From contig CAJXPN010000068.1 of NCBI GenBank assembly GCA_913058025.1, positions 1 through 10,415 on the forward strand: a DNA stretch of 10,415 bases, in the 5' to 3' direction. Position 1 is the first letter of the stretch; each line of letters opens with the position of its first letter. Positions 1 to 6,486 of this stretch are shown here, one piece after another. The translations under genes and the position numbers were made by a program. This DNA comes from an uncultured Myxococcales bacterium. GTDB taxonomy: Bacteria > Myxococcota_A > Bradymonadia > Bradymonadales > Bradymonadaceae. The notes under the pieces are model-generated. The model searched no databases, was not told where the DNA came from, and worked only from the letters and a program-made list of their open reading frames with translations.

Positions 1-32
1 CGTCGGCAGCGTCAGATGTGTATAAGAGACAG
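1..32 (+). other. Nextera transposase adapter remnant (not genomic)
   Basis: Bases 1-32 equal the Illumina Nextera read-1 adapter without its first T. The last 19 bases (14-32) are the Tn5 mosaic end, finishing AGAGACAG. Genomic sequence begins at 33. The reading frame of the minus-strand gene stays open through the adapter, so automatic translation would append about ten artificial residues. The match is from memory of the adapter sequence and is essentially exact. Confidence 0.97.
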
Positions 33-963
33 GTTCACCCTCCGCTGGCGTCGCGCGGCGCCACGCGTCCACGCTCCACACGTAGAACCGGCCCTTGCTC
101 CCTGGCCACACGACGTCGCAGGCGTCGAGCGTCGGGTTCACCGGGATCGCTCCGCGGTTCGACGGTACGAGCAACACCGGCGCCACGAGCCTCATGGCGA
201 TCTGTGCCATCAGCTCTACCTCGCCCGAGCGTCCCAGGCCGCGGGTCGCGCTCGCTGGGAGGACACACAGCGCGCCGCCGAGGTCGTCCGCGAGCAGGCC
301 GGGGAGCTCGGTCACGTTCCCCGAGATCGACTCGAACCGCAGCTCCCCCGTCCAACCCGTCAGCTCCCGGGCGACCTCATGGTCGCTCGGCGAGACCTCG
401 CCGACGCCCACTCGCGTGAAGGTCACGGGCGCGTGTGGGACGACCCGCGACATCAGGAACTCCCCCAGCGGCAGCGCGCGGACGCCGGACGCGTACGGCA
501 CGACGAGCCGGGTCGAGTCGGCGCGCCAGCTCGAGGGCGCCCAGCCCGCGGCAGCTCCACGATCCAGCGCCTCGTGGCACCAGCGCCTGGCGTGGGACTC
601 GAGCGCGTCTCCGACAACGAACACCACGTCCGACGCCCCGTCGTCATGGCCCTCAAAGAGCTCGTCGAGCGAGGAGTCTCGCGAGGCGAGCGCGCTGGAC
701 GCGCTCGCGACGATCCCGAGCGCCTCGAGCTCCTCGCGCGCGCGCTCCGCGATCGCGTCGAGCTCTGCCAGGCGCTGGCTCCACGCGCTCCAGAGGTTCC
801 GGCTCGACGACGCCTCGGCGGTCGCCCACACCACCACGTGCACCGAGCCGCCGCGCGCCACGAGCCGCGACGCGATCGCGCCGACGTCCACGCCCTCGGT
901 CACCACGAGCGAGACCTCGCGGAACACACCGCTCACCTGGGCTTGTTTGTCTGGTTCACGCAT
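33..963 (-). CDS. Tandem universal-stress-protein-like protein, 3'-truncated
   Basis: An open minus-strand frame runs from an ATG at 963-961 to the contig end without a stop, giving 310 residues. AGGAGAGG (complement of 975-982) lies 11 bases upstream and fixes the start. Residues about 15-120 read like a UspA fold: a beta strand (VSLVVTEG), an alpha segment, a strand VHVVVWA, a long charged helix (about 55-83), then SDVVFVVGD. Residues about 150-270 repeat the pattern, starting TRLVVPYASG and ending with ALCVLPASATRGLGRSGEV and APVLLVPSN, like the family's GSxGxGG...PVLVVP ending. The ATP-binding GxxG-x9-G(S/T) pattern is not clear in either half, so nucleotide binding is uncertain. About 40 further residues (271-310) follow the second half, so another domain or tail lies beyond the edge. 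USP proteins are cytoplasmic stress or ligand-binding proteins; the assignment rests on pattern only. It is divergent from the membrane protein at 1046, 82 bp away. Confidence 0.72.
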
Positions 964-1045
964 CGAATTAAGATCCTCTCCTGGCCTGTTCACGTCTCAA
1001 TGAATGTATGAGCGAACAGGCTACAGCACGCCACAGGATGTCATC
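964..1045. promoter_or_regulatory. Divergent promoter region between USP-like and membrane-protein genes
   Basis: These 82 bp separate two divergent starts and must hold the leaders, and probably the promoters, of both genes. Visible are AGGAGAGG on the minus strand (975-982) for the USP-like gene and AGGA on the plus strand (1035-1038), 7 bases before ATG 1046. The left part (about 963-974 and 989-1008) is AT-richer than its surroundings. I cannot assign convincing -35/-10 boxes. Confidence 0.4.
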
Positions 1046-1822
1046 ATGAGCACCGAACTCGTCCAGGTCACGCCGCCCGCCCACCCGTCACGTCGTCGAG
1101 GCCGGGGCCGTGAGCTGCTCGTCGCGCTCGGCGCCACGCTCGCTGCGGTCGCGTTGCCGCTCTCGCTCTTCATGGACAAGGGCGACGTCCCGTTGGTCTC
1201 GATCCTGCTCTCCGCGCTCGGGCTGGCGTCCATACCGATGGCGCGCGCGAAGGGGTTCGGGTGGCAGGTCGTCGCGCGCGCCGTCTGGTGGCAGTCGCTC
1301 GCGTTCGGTTTCATCCTCGGCGGCGCCATCGTGTTCACGGGGGGGTTCAACAAGGACCTCATCGTCGCCTCACCGATGCTCATCGCCGGCGCGGCGCTCG
1401 CGCTCTTCGGCGCGGGACGCGTCGGGCTCGACCACGAGAGCGCGCACTTCGTCCCGGTGGCGTTTAGACGCAGCCTGACCGCGTCGCTCGTGATGGCGCT
1501 CGCGGACACCATCGCCCTGCTCTTCTACGCCGGGATCGTGATGACCGACCACTCGCCCGCGCGCATGGACACCTGGCTCGAGGCGGCACCTTTCATCGCA
1601 TCGGCCGCGGTCATGGGCGCCGCGATCCTCGGCCTGTTCCGCCTCAGGCTCTGGGCCCTCGCCCTCAACATCGTGGCCAACATCGTCATCGCGGGCTTCG
1701 CCATCACGGGCGTCTTCGACATCCCCGACCCGATCGCCGTCGGGCTCACCGTGACGGCCATCGCCCAGCTCGTGCTGCCGCTACCGCTGCTCGGGCGGAT
1801 CGTGAAGACCCGCATGGGTTGA
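1046..1822 (+). CDS. Integral membrane protein with eight predicted TM segments, unknown function
   Basis: I choose ATG 1046 because AGGA lies 7 bases upstream; the frame is open from 1004 but that extension lacks a ribosome site. The 258-residue protein begins with a positively charged segment (SRRRGRGR, about 15-22), then has hydrophobic stretches at about 23-43, 48-66, 78-98, 105-123, 143-165, 178-198, 201-223 and 229-251. Loops are short, for example MDKGD, FNKD, TDHSPARMD and DIPDP, with basic residues after TM2 and before TM5. There is no cleavable signal peptide pattern, no obvious catalytic motif and no known transporter signature. It acts in the cytoplasmic membrane; substrate and role are unknown. 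It is divergent from the USP-like gene and convergent with the next gene, with 27 bp between stop codons, so it is probably a single-gene unit. Confidence 0.82.
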   Translation: MSTELVQVTPPAHPSRRRGRGRELLVALGATLAAVALPLSLFMDKGDVPLVSILLSALGLASIPMARAKGFGWQVVARAVWWQSLAFGFILGGAIVFTGGFNKDLIVASPMLIAGAALALFGAGRVGLDHESAHFVPVAFRRSLTASLVMALADTIALLFYAGIVMTDHSPARMDTWLEAAPFIASAAVMGAAILGLFRLRLWALALNIVANIVIAGFAITGVFDIPDPIAVGLTVTAIAQLVLPLPLLGRIVKTRMG

Positions 1823-1823
1823 C

Positions 1824-1844
1824 GCCCGCGATGCTCGCTCGGGC
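1824..1844. terminator. Short hairpin between convergent genes
   Basis: The sequence folds as GCCCG-CGA, loop TGC, TCG, a two-base bulge CT, then CGGGC. It sits between the stop at 1820-1822 and the opposing stop at 1850-1852, where a bidirectional terminator would be expected. No T tract follows on either strand, so function is inferred from position. Confidence 0.35.
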
Positions 1845-1849
1845 TGGCC

Positions 1850-2974
1850 TCAATACGAACCTGAGAAGCCATAGGACGAGCTCCTGTAGCCGCCGAAGGC
1901 TTGCCCACCGGCCGAGGACTTCAGGTCTCGGAAAAAGACACCTCTGGCCGACGGCAGCATCGACACGCGTGCGTGCCAGCTCACGGACTCGTGCCTGGGC
2001 TGGATGTCGACCTCGCTCCACTCCAGCGTCGCGGGGCCGTCCTGGGTCGCCAGCAGGAAGGGGTGCATGTACTCGACGAAGGCGCGGCGGATCTCGACCT
2101 CGGCGGCCTTGAGCTTGCGTGAGACGCGCTGCCCGGCGAGCAGGTCGAGCATGTCCTCCCGGTGCCAGGGCAACACGCACAGCGCGCCCTCGCCGGGGAA
2201 GAGCATCGCGTAGCCCGCGTCGTCGCCCTCGAGCGCGAAGCGCTCCTCGTCTCCTCCCTCGAGCGGGCGGCGCGCGATCGTCCCGACGTCGGGCTGCCAC
2301 GCGACGTGGCCGCCGCCGACCTGCGCGGGGCACACCGTCTCGAGCGAGTAGTCGCCGCCGCCTGGGGTGTGCACCCTCGAGACCCCCGCCATGTGCGCCA
2401 CGATCGCCGCGCCGTCGGCCGTGGCGAAGAGCTGGACCTCTCCCTCCAGCGCGAGCGCCTTCCTGTTCACGACCTGGACGGAGGACCCGCTGATGAAGCC
2501 ATCGACGATGACCCCCTTGCACACCGCCGCGAAGCTCCCTCCAGGTCCGATCATCAACTCGACGGGTGTGTTCAGCCAGACGTCCTTGGGGAAGTCGACG
2601 TCGCCCGGGTCACCGATCGCGACCTCGCTCCTGCCACCTCCAGGGTACGACTCGAACACGATCGAGGACGAACTCCTGTCGAGGAAGAGCAGGTGCGTCC
2701 CGTCCGGATGGAGCGTCGCCTCCTTTTTCTCGAAGCGATCGAAGCGCTCGATGGGCTTCATGTCTGGCAAGCTCCACAGCGTCGTCTTGTCCCACTGGTC
2801 GCGAAACGTCAGGACCATGTCGCCCGCGTCGCTCATCGAGACGAAGCCGCCGCGGTGGCTCGCGCGCTCCTTCTTATCGGTCTTGGCCCTGGGCTTCTTG
2901 CCGAAGATCACGCGGGTCTGGCCGAAGGCGTCTTGGAAGACGAGGTGCTTCTTGTCCTGGCTGTAGGCGTACAT
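1850..2974 (-). CDS. Beta-propeller-like soluble protein, unknown function
   Basis: The product is 374 residues, starting at ATG 2974-2972 with AAGGA (complement of 2985-2989) 10 bases upstream. It has no signal peptide or membrane segment. The sequence repeats short beta-strand units with Asp/Gly turns, e.g. KKHLVFQDAFG near the start, GDMVLTFRDQWDKTTLWSLPD around 50-70, GTHLLFLDRSSSSIVFES around 92-110, GGSFAAVC around 145, and GAAIVAHMAGVSRVHTP around 200. This resembles WD40/PQQ/TolB-type propeller blades, so a cytoplasmic scaffold or sensing role is possible, but no diagnostic WD or NHL motif is present. The C-terminal third (about 275-340) looks less repetitive, and the last 22 residues are rich in Ser, Gly and Tyr (GGYRSSSYGFSGSY at the end). 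It lies downstream of the desaturase on the same strand but behind a strong hairpin, so it is probably transcribed separately. I do not recognise the family. Confidence 0.8.
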   Translation of the reverse strand: MYAYSQDKKHLVFQDAFGQTRVIFGKKPRAKTDKKERASHRGGFVSMSDAGDMVLTFRDQWDKTTLWSLPDMKPIERFDRFEKKEATLHPDGTHLLFLDRSSSSIVFESYPGGGRSEVAIGDPGDVDFPKDVWLNTPVELMIGPGGSFAAVCKGVIVDGFISGSSVQVVNRKALALEGEVQLFATADGAAIVAHMAGVSRVHTPGGGDYSLETVCPAQVGGGHVAWQPDVGTIARRPLEGGDEERFALEGDDAGYAMLFPGEGALCVLPWHREDMLDLLAGQRVSRKLKAAEVEIRRAFVEYMHPFLLATQDGPATLEWSEVDIQPRHESVSWHARVSMLPSARGVFFRDLKSSAGGQAFGGYRSSSYGFSGSY

Positions 2975-3006
2975 CGGTTCAGGGTCCTTGGTTGCGGGGA
3001 GGTCAT

Positions 3007-3056
3007 GAACGAGAGAGGGCGCGTCGTCTCCACCTGGAGACGACGCGCCCTCGTTC
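3007..3056 (-). terminator. Strong hairpin downstream of the desaturase gene
   Basis: Bases 3015-3031 (GAGGGCGCGTCGTCTCC) and 3036-3052 are perfect 17-bp inverted complements around a four-base loop (ACCT). The stem continues as GAAC 3007-3010 with GTTC 3053-3056 after a GAGA bulge. It starts 36 bp past the desaturase stop and ends about 30 bp before the next gene's start codon. There is no run of T on the minus strand, only a TCTCTCGTTC stretch. I infer a factor-independent terminator or an mRNA 3'-end stabiliser. Confidence 0.7.
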
Positions 3057-3091
3057 TTCGCACGAAACCCACGCGACGTGGATCCTCTAAA

Positions 3092-4279
3092 TCACTCGGC
3101 TGCGGCGGGGACGCTGTCGTGTCGGTCGCTCAGGAGCCCGGGCCACACCTTCATGGTGGCCTTGCCGACCATCACGTCGACGAGCTTGCGCACGCGGGTG
3201 AACACGCCCTCCTGGACGTAGGGCACGTTGTGCTTCTCGCAGATCTTCTGAACCTCGGGCTGGGCCTTCTGGTAGGCGAGCATCGTGAGGTCGGGCCAGA
3301 GGTGGTGCTCGATCTGGTAGTTGAGGAAGCCGTGGAGGAAGTCGTTGACGTTCCCGCCGGTGCGGTAGTTCGCCGTGCCCACGATCTGGTGGAGGTAGAA
3401 CTCCGCGCGGTTCTTGATGGGCTCGTCGAAGCGGTAGATGTCCTCGCCGGCGTGGTTCGGGACGATGATGATGAACGCGTGGAGGTTCGTCATCGCCTCG
3501 GCGAGCGCCATGTTGATCACGGCGCTGCCCCAGGCCCACGGGCCGAGCAGCGCGAAGGGCGCGGGCATCAGCACGAAGCGGACCAGGAAGTAGGGGACCC
3601 AGGAGCGCCCCCACAGCTTGTAGCCAGGCGAGGTGAAGGGGAGCCAGAGCTTGACGTCGAACAGCTCGAGGCGCTCACCCGGGGCCTTCTTGTGTCCTTC
3701 CTGGTGGAAGTGCAGCTCACCGGTGGTGTTGGGGGCGTAGTAGAGGTACTTCCACGTGAACATGAAGAAGCCGACGATCGCTTTCTTGGCGAAGGTCGGG
3801 ATGTTCATGTCGCGCAGGAACTCGAGGTTGAGCTCGGGCTGGTCCGGGTCGTGGCTCTCTCCAAGCTTGTAGTGGTGCTGGAAGTTGTGCTCGTGGATCC
3901 AGGCGTCGGGCTCGATCCAGTCGAGCCAGTCGATGACGCGGCGCCAACCCTTGGCGAACTTCTTGGAGGTGTAACGCTCCGGCGCGCCCTCGACCTTGTC
4001 GTAGCCGCGATGGAGCACGTGGTGGGCGACCATGGCCCAGCGCGCGAACGTCCCCTGGCTGATCAGGTAGGCGGAGACGGGGTTGGGCATGATCCAGGAG
4101 GTCGCCCAGCCGACGAAGGTCGACGCGCGACCCCACCGGATCATCTTCTTGAGGTGCGCGACGTCGGCGTCCCCGGACTCTGCGCGCAGTCGGTCGCGCA
4201 GCTCGTTGAGGTCCTTCTCCAGGGCCTCCAGGTCGATGTCCAGGGGCTCCACTGCGGGCGGCTCGGGGGATCTCGTCAC
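3092..4279 (-). CDS. Membrane fatty acid desaturase (di-iron)
   Basis: The 395-residue protein belongs to the membrane fatty acid desaturase family, which inserts a double bond into an acyl chain using O2, electrons and a di-iron centre held by histidines. All three boxes are present: H86-H87-V-L-H90 (HX3H), H131-NFQ-H135-H136 (HX3HH) and Q322-IE-H325-H326 (QXXHH). A Gln in the third box, followed by LWPDL, is typical of front-end and related acyl desaturases. Hydrophobic stretches lie around 55-75, 165-183, 228-250 and 252-275. The N-terminal 45 residues are acidic and helical (LEALEKDLNELRDRL); no cytochrome b5 domain or HPGG motif is seen, so electrons must come from a separate ferredoxin or cytochrome. 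The start is GTG 4279-4277, with GAGGA ending 4 bases upstream. The substrate (acyl-CoA, acyl-lipid or sphingoid base) and double-bond position cannot be read. It is a single-gene unit closed by the hairpin at 3007-3056. Confidence 0.93.
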   Translation of the reverse strand: MTRSPEPPAVEPLDIDLEALEKDLNELRDRLRAESGDADVAHLKKMIRWGRASTFVGWATSWIMPNPVSAYLISQGTFARWAMVAHHVLHRGYDKVEGAPERYTSKKFAKGWRRVIDWLDWIEPDAWIHEHNFQHHYKLGESHDPDQPELNLEFLRDMNIPTFAKKAIVGFFMFTWKYLYYAPNTTGELHFHQEGHKKAPGERLELFDVKLWLPFTSPGYKLWGRSWVPYFLVRFVLMPAPFALLGPWAWGSAVINMALAEAMTNLHAFIIIVPNHAGEDIYRFDEPIKNRAEFYLHQIVGTANYRTGGNVNDFLHGFLNYQIEHHLWPDLTMLAYQKAQPEVQKICEKHNVPYVQEGVFTRVRKLVDVMVGKATMKVWPGLLSDRHDSVPAAAE

Positions 4280-4581
4280 GGCGTCCTCGTCTCACGCTCG
4301 GCGGCCACTCGTCTCCGCCGCCGTCGCGTTCGTCTCTCGGGTTCGTTTCTGGCTCGAACGTTCACGTATTTAGTCGAAGCTCGGGCGTAGCGCCAGACGC
4401 GTTTTCGTTGCGTTCGCATGTCGTTGAGCGCGCGTCGAGGCGCAATCCGTGCGCGTTCGGGCGCCGCGGGCCACGATCTTTTCTTTGTTCGTGTCGCGAT
4501 AAAAAGAGACCTTGGCGACATCTGCTTTCTTGTTCAGTATTGGTGCTCGAGAGGATCGAACCCATCGACGAGGAGCAGGTG
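4280..4581. promoter_or_regulatory. 300-bp divergent spacer between desaturase and small-protein genes
   Basis: No gene is supported here; short frames crossing it lack ribosome sites and coding bias. It should hold both promoters. The plus side has a long leader with an AT-rich tract at about 4479-4540, the least GC-rich stretch of the window. A weak sigma70-like pair there is TTGGCG, 17 bases, CAGTAT. On the minus side an ACTAAATA stretch (complement of about 4366-4375) lies about 90 bp before the desaturase start and could be part of a -10. Neither pair is good enough to call a promoter firmly. Confidence 0.35.
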
Positions 4582-4917
4582 ATGATGAGAGCGCAGACGA
4601 CGACACCCGAGACGATCCGTCAGGACACGTTCGAGACCGCGGCGGCGTCATTGGAGGGGTTGGTGCGAGGGGAGGATCCGCGCGAGTACGTGATCAAGGA
4701 GCACGGGGCGCTGACGTTCTCGCTGCTGCTCGACCCGGAGGCCACCGGCGCCGCGCACGCCGAGTGCGTCGAGGCGCGAGTGGACGCGGCCGTGGCGTGG
4801 CTCCACGGCAAGCTCGGGTCGTTGCTCGCGCCGCGCGTGTTCATCGACTGGCGCTGGAGCGAGGACGTGCTCTCCCGCGGCGGCCTCAAGACGAGGATCT
4901 GCGGGACCATCATCTGA
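4582..4917 (+). CDS. Small hypothetical protein
   Basis: AGGAG at 4571-4575 lies 6 bases before ATG 4582 (9 before the adjacent ATG 4585), so I place the start here although the frame is open from 4408. The product is 111 residues, with no signal peptide or membrane segment. It starts with a polar segment (MMRAQTTTPETIRQDTFETA), then a mixed alpha/beta body: EYVIKEHGALTFSLLLDPE (about 40-58), a helix AECVEARVDAAVAWLHGKLG (about 65-84), APRVFIDWRWSED, and it ends LKTRICGTII. I recognise no family. It ends 9 bp from the opposing stop codon of the DprE1-like gene. The antisense frame at 4620-4913 lacks a ribosome site and is Ser/Thr/Ala-rich, as expected of a shadow. Confidence 0.65.
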   Translation: MMRAQTTTPETIRQDTFETAAASLEGLVRGEDPREYVIKEHGALTFSLLLDPEATGAAHAECVEARVDAAVAWLHGKLGSLLAPRVFIDWRWSEDVLSRGGLKTRICGTII

Positions 4918-4926
4918 GCGCCGGCT

Positions 4927-6279
4927 TCAGACCAGGCCGAGGCGTATGCCGAGGTCCGACTGGAAGACGCGCTCGGGGTCCCACTCGTCCCGGACCTCCT
5001 TCCAGCGCACCCACTCGGGGTACATCGCGCGCATCTTCGGCCTGGAGAGGCGAGCGTCCTTGCCCATGTACACCCGACCGCCTGCCTCGAGCACGAGGTC
5101 GTCGAGGCGCTCGAACAGCCTCATGAGCGCGGCGCCCGTGTTCGGGAAGTCCATCGCGAGCGTGATGCCCTCACACGGGAAGGACAGCCCGCCATGGTCT
5201 TGATCCCCGAACTCCTTGATCACGCTCAGGAACGAGAACTGTCCCGAGCGGGTGACCTCCTCGAGCGCGGCGCGCACGGCGTCGCGAGACGGGACCACGA
5301 ACTGGTACTGGAGGAAGCCGCGGGGGCCGTAGACGTAGTTCCAGTTCTGGACGGCGTCGAGCGGGAAGAAGAAGGGCGCGAAGTGGGAGGTCGAGGCGTG
5401 CGTGCCCTTGCGCTCCTTGCGGAAGTACGCCTCGTTGAAGGCCGTGATGGTGAAGCGATTGAGCCAGGCGTTCGACTCGAAGTTCTTGCCGTCGGCGATC
5501 TTGCCGAGCATCGAGGCGAGGCGATCGACGCCGCCGGCGTCGAACGAGGCGTCCGACCCGGCGTGGCGGCCACGCATCATGACGCCGCGACCCATCGCCT
5601 TGCCCCTCTTGACCGTGTCGATCCAGGAGACCACGTGCGTGAAGTCCTTGCTCTTCGAGCTCTCCTCGAAGAAGTGGTCGAGGTTCTCGACGCGCACCGT
5701 CTCGACCTCGATCGCCGGCGAGTCCACGCGGTAGAGCTGAATCTGCGCGCTCAGGATCACGCCGGTCAGGCCCATGCCGCCCACGGTCGCCCAGAAGAGC
5801 TCGGGGTGGACCTCGCGCGAGCAGCGCACGATCTCCCCGCTCGCCACGAGCAGGTCGATCGCGCGGACGTGGTCGCCGAAGCACCCGTCGACGTGGTGGT
5901 TCTTGCCGTGGATGTTGCAGCCGATGGCGCCGCCGACGCTCACGAACTGGGTCCCAGGGAGCACCGGCGGGAAGAACCCGCGGGGCAGGAAGCGTTCGAT
6001 GAGTTCGGAGAGCGTGACGCCGGCCTCGCACTCGAGCCAGCCTGTCTCGGGGTCGAAACCCAGGATCTCGTCGAGCCCGCTCGTGAGCAGGACGCGCCCC
6101 CGCTCGAGCAACGCCGCGTCACCGTAGCTGCGCCCCATGCCGTGGGCGAGGATGGCGTGACCGTCGCGCGCCTCGAGCATCTCGCGTGCGTCTGCGCGCG
6201 CCTCGAGCAGCGCGCACTCCGACCTCGTGGTGGGGAAGCGGCCCCACCCCGAGAGCTCCTTCATGGTCCATTGCGTCAT
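4927..6279 (-). CDS. DprE1-like FAD-dependent oxidoreductase
   Basis: This resembles decaprenylphosphoryl-beta-D-ribose 2'-oxidase (DprE1), a flavoenzyme that oxidises the C2 hydroxyl of a polyprenyl-phosphate ribose in arabinan precursor synthesis. From ATG 6279 it has 450 residues (mycobacterial DprE1: 461). Visible in order: SGWGRFPTT near the start, the FAD-binding HGMGRSYGDAA (about 46-56), VLPGTQFVSVGGAIGCNIHGKNHH (about 106-129; the last part is the flavin-linked region), ELFWATVGGMGLTGVIL (about 160-175), GPRGFLQYQFVVP (about 318-330), a Lys in MGKDARL (407), and a DprE1-like end WDPERVFQSDLGIRLGLV. The position equal to the benzothiazinone-target Cys387 is Ala375. The start is uncertain: neither ATG 6279 nor ATG 6264 has a good ribosome site, and the frame stays open to 6426, but those extra 49 residues look non-coding. 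No DprE2-type reductase lies nearby, so the substrate may differ; alternatives are other sugar-oxidising vanillyl-alcohol-oxidase-type enzymes. Confidence 0.85.
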   Translation of the reverse strand: MTQWTMKELSGWGRFPTTRSECALLEARADAREMLEARDGHAILAHGMGRSYGDAALLERGRVLLTSGLDEILGFDPETGWLECEAGVTLSELIERFLPRGFFPPVLPGTQFVSVGGAIGCNIHGKNHHVDGCFGDHVRAIDLLVASGEIVRCSREVHPELFWATVGGMGLTGVILSAQIQLYRVDSPAIEVETVRVENLDHFFEESSKSKDFTHVVSWIDTVKRGKAMGRGVMMRGRHAGSDASFDAGGVDRLASMLGKIADGKNFESNAWLNRFTITAFNEAYFRKERKGTHASTSHFAPFFFPLDAVQNWNYVYGPRGFLQYQFVVPSRDAVRAALEEVTRSGQFSFLSVIKEFGDQDHGGLSFPCEGITLAMDFPNTGAALMRLFERLDDLVLEAGGRVYMGKDARLSRPKMRAMYPEWVRWKEVRDEWDPERVFQSDLGIRLGLV

Positions 6280-6486
6280 CGTCGTGTCCAGTGTCCGGGA
6301 AGTCGTCTGCGTTCGGCGCAGTCTTTCAGTGCTAAACAGTACCCGCGCGTGTGACGGTGACGCAACGGATGTCACCCAGGTCGTGTGCCGCGTGGTTGAC
6401 AGCGTGTTTCCGTCACGACCAGACATGTGTTGGAATCAATAGTGGTATCGAGCAATGAAGAAGACCTCGTCGGAGGAGCCCCAGAC
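6280..6486. promoter_or_regulatory. Divergent promoter region of DprE1-like and kinase genes
   Basis: These 207 bp separate two divergent genes. A perfect -35 hexamer TTGACA occurs at 6396-6401 on the plus strand, but 16-18 bases downstream there is no good -10 (the sequence there is CCAGACAT). Possible regulator sites are two adjacent GTGACG copies (6351-6362), an inverted CGTCAC (6411-6416), and a dyad GGTGAC, 9 bases, GTCACC (6356-6376). On the minus strand TACTGT (complement of about 6336-6341) is a weak -10 candidate. The kinase ribosome site GGAGGAG is at 6472-6478. Confidence 0.4.

Noticed and set aside
1..32. A transposon end, because of the Tn5 mosaic-end sequence
   Set aside because: The sequence continues into the Illumina primer part of the adapter, and no transposase gene or target duplication is present.
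95..1003. A 302-codon plus-strand frame over the left end, and an overlapping frame from 16
   Set aside because: The frame is Ser/Thr/Ala/Arg-rich with no fold pattern, and the frame from 16 begins inside the adapter. The minus strand has a ribosome site, start codon and USP-like pattern over the same bases.
2162..4390. A 742-codon open frame on the plus strand
   Set aside because: It lies antisense to the propeller-like gene and the desaturase, whose histidine boxes are unmistakable on the minus strand. Its composition (Val, Leu, Glu, Arg, Asp-rich, with low-complexity repeats) is that of a GC-rich antisense shadow.
4512..4527. A possible sigma54 promoter (TTGGCGACATCTGC) before the small gene
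   Set aside because: The GG and GC elements are 8 bases apart instead of the required 10.
5194..6354. A 386-codon plus-strand frame opposite the DprE1-like gene
   Set aside because: The minus strand encodes clear FAD-oxidase motifs across the whole length; the plus frame has no ribosome site or motif.
6280..6426. A 49-residue N-terminal extension of the DprE1-like protein
   Set aside because: The extension is Thr/Ser/Arg-rich, has no family match or signal peptide, and overlaps the divergent promoter region; family homology starts near ATG 6279/6264.
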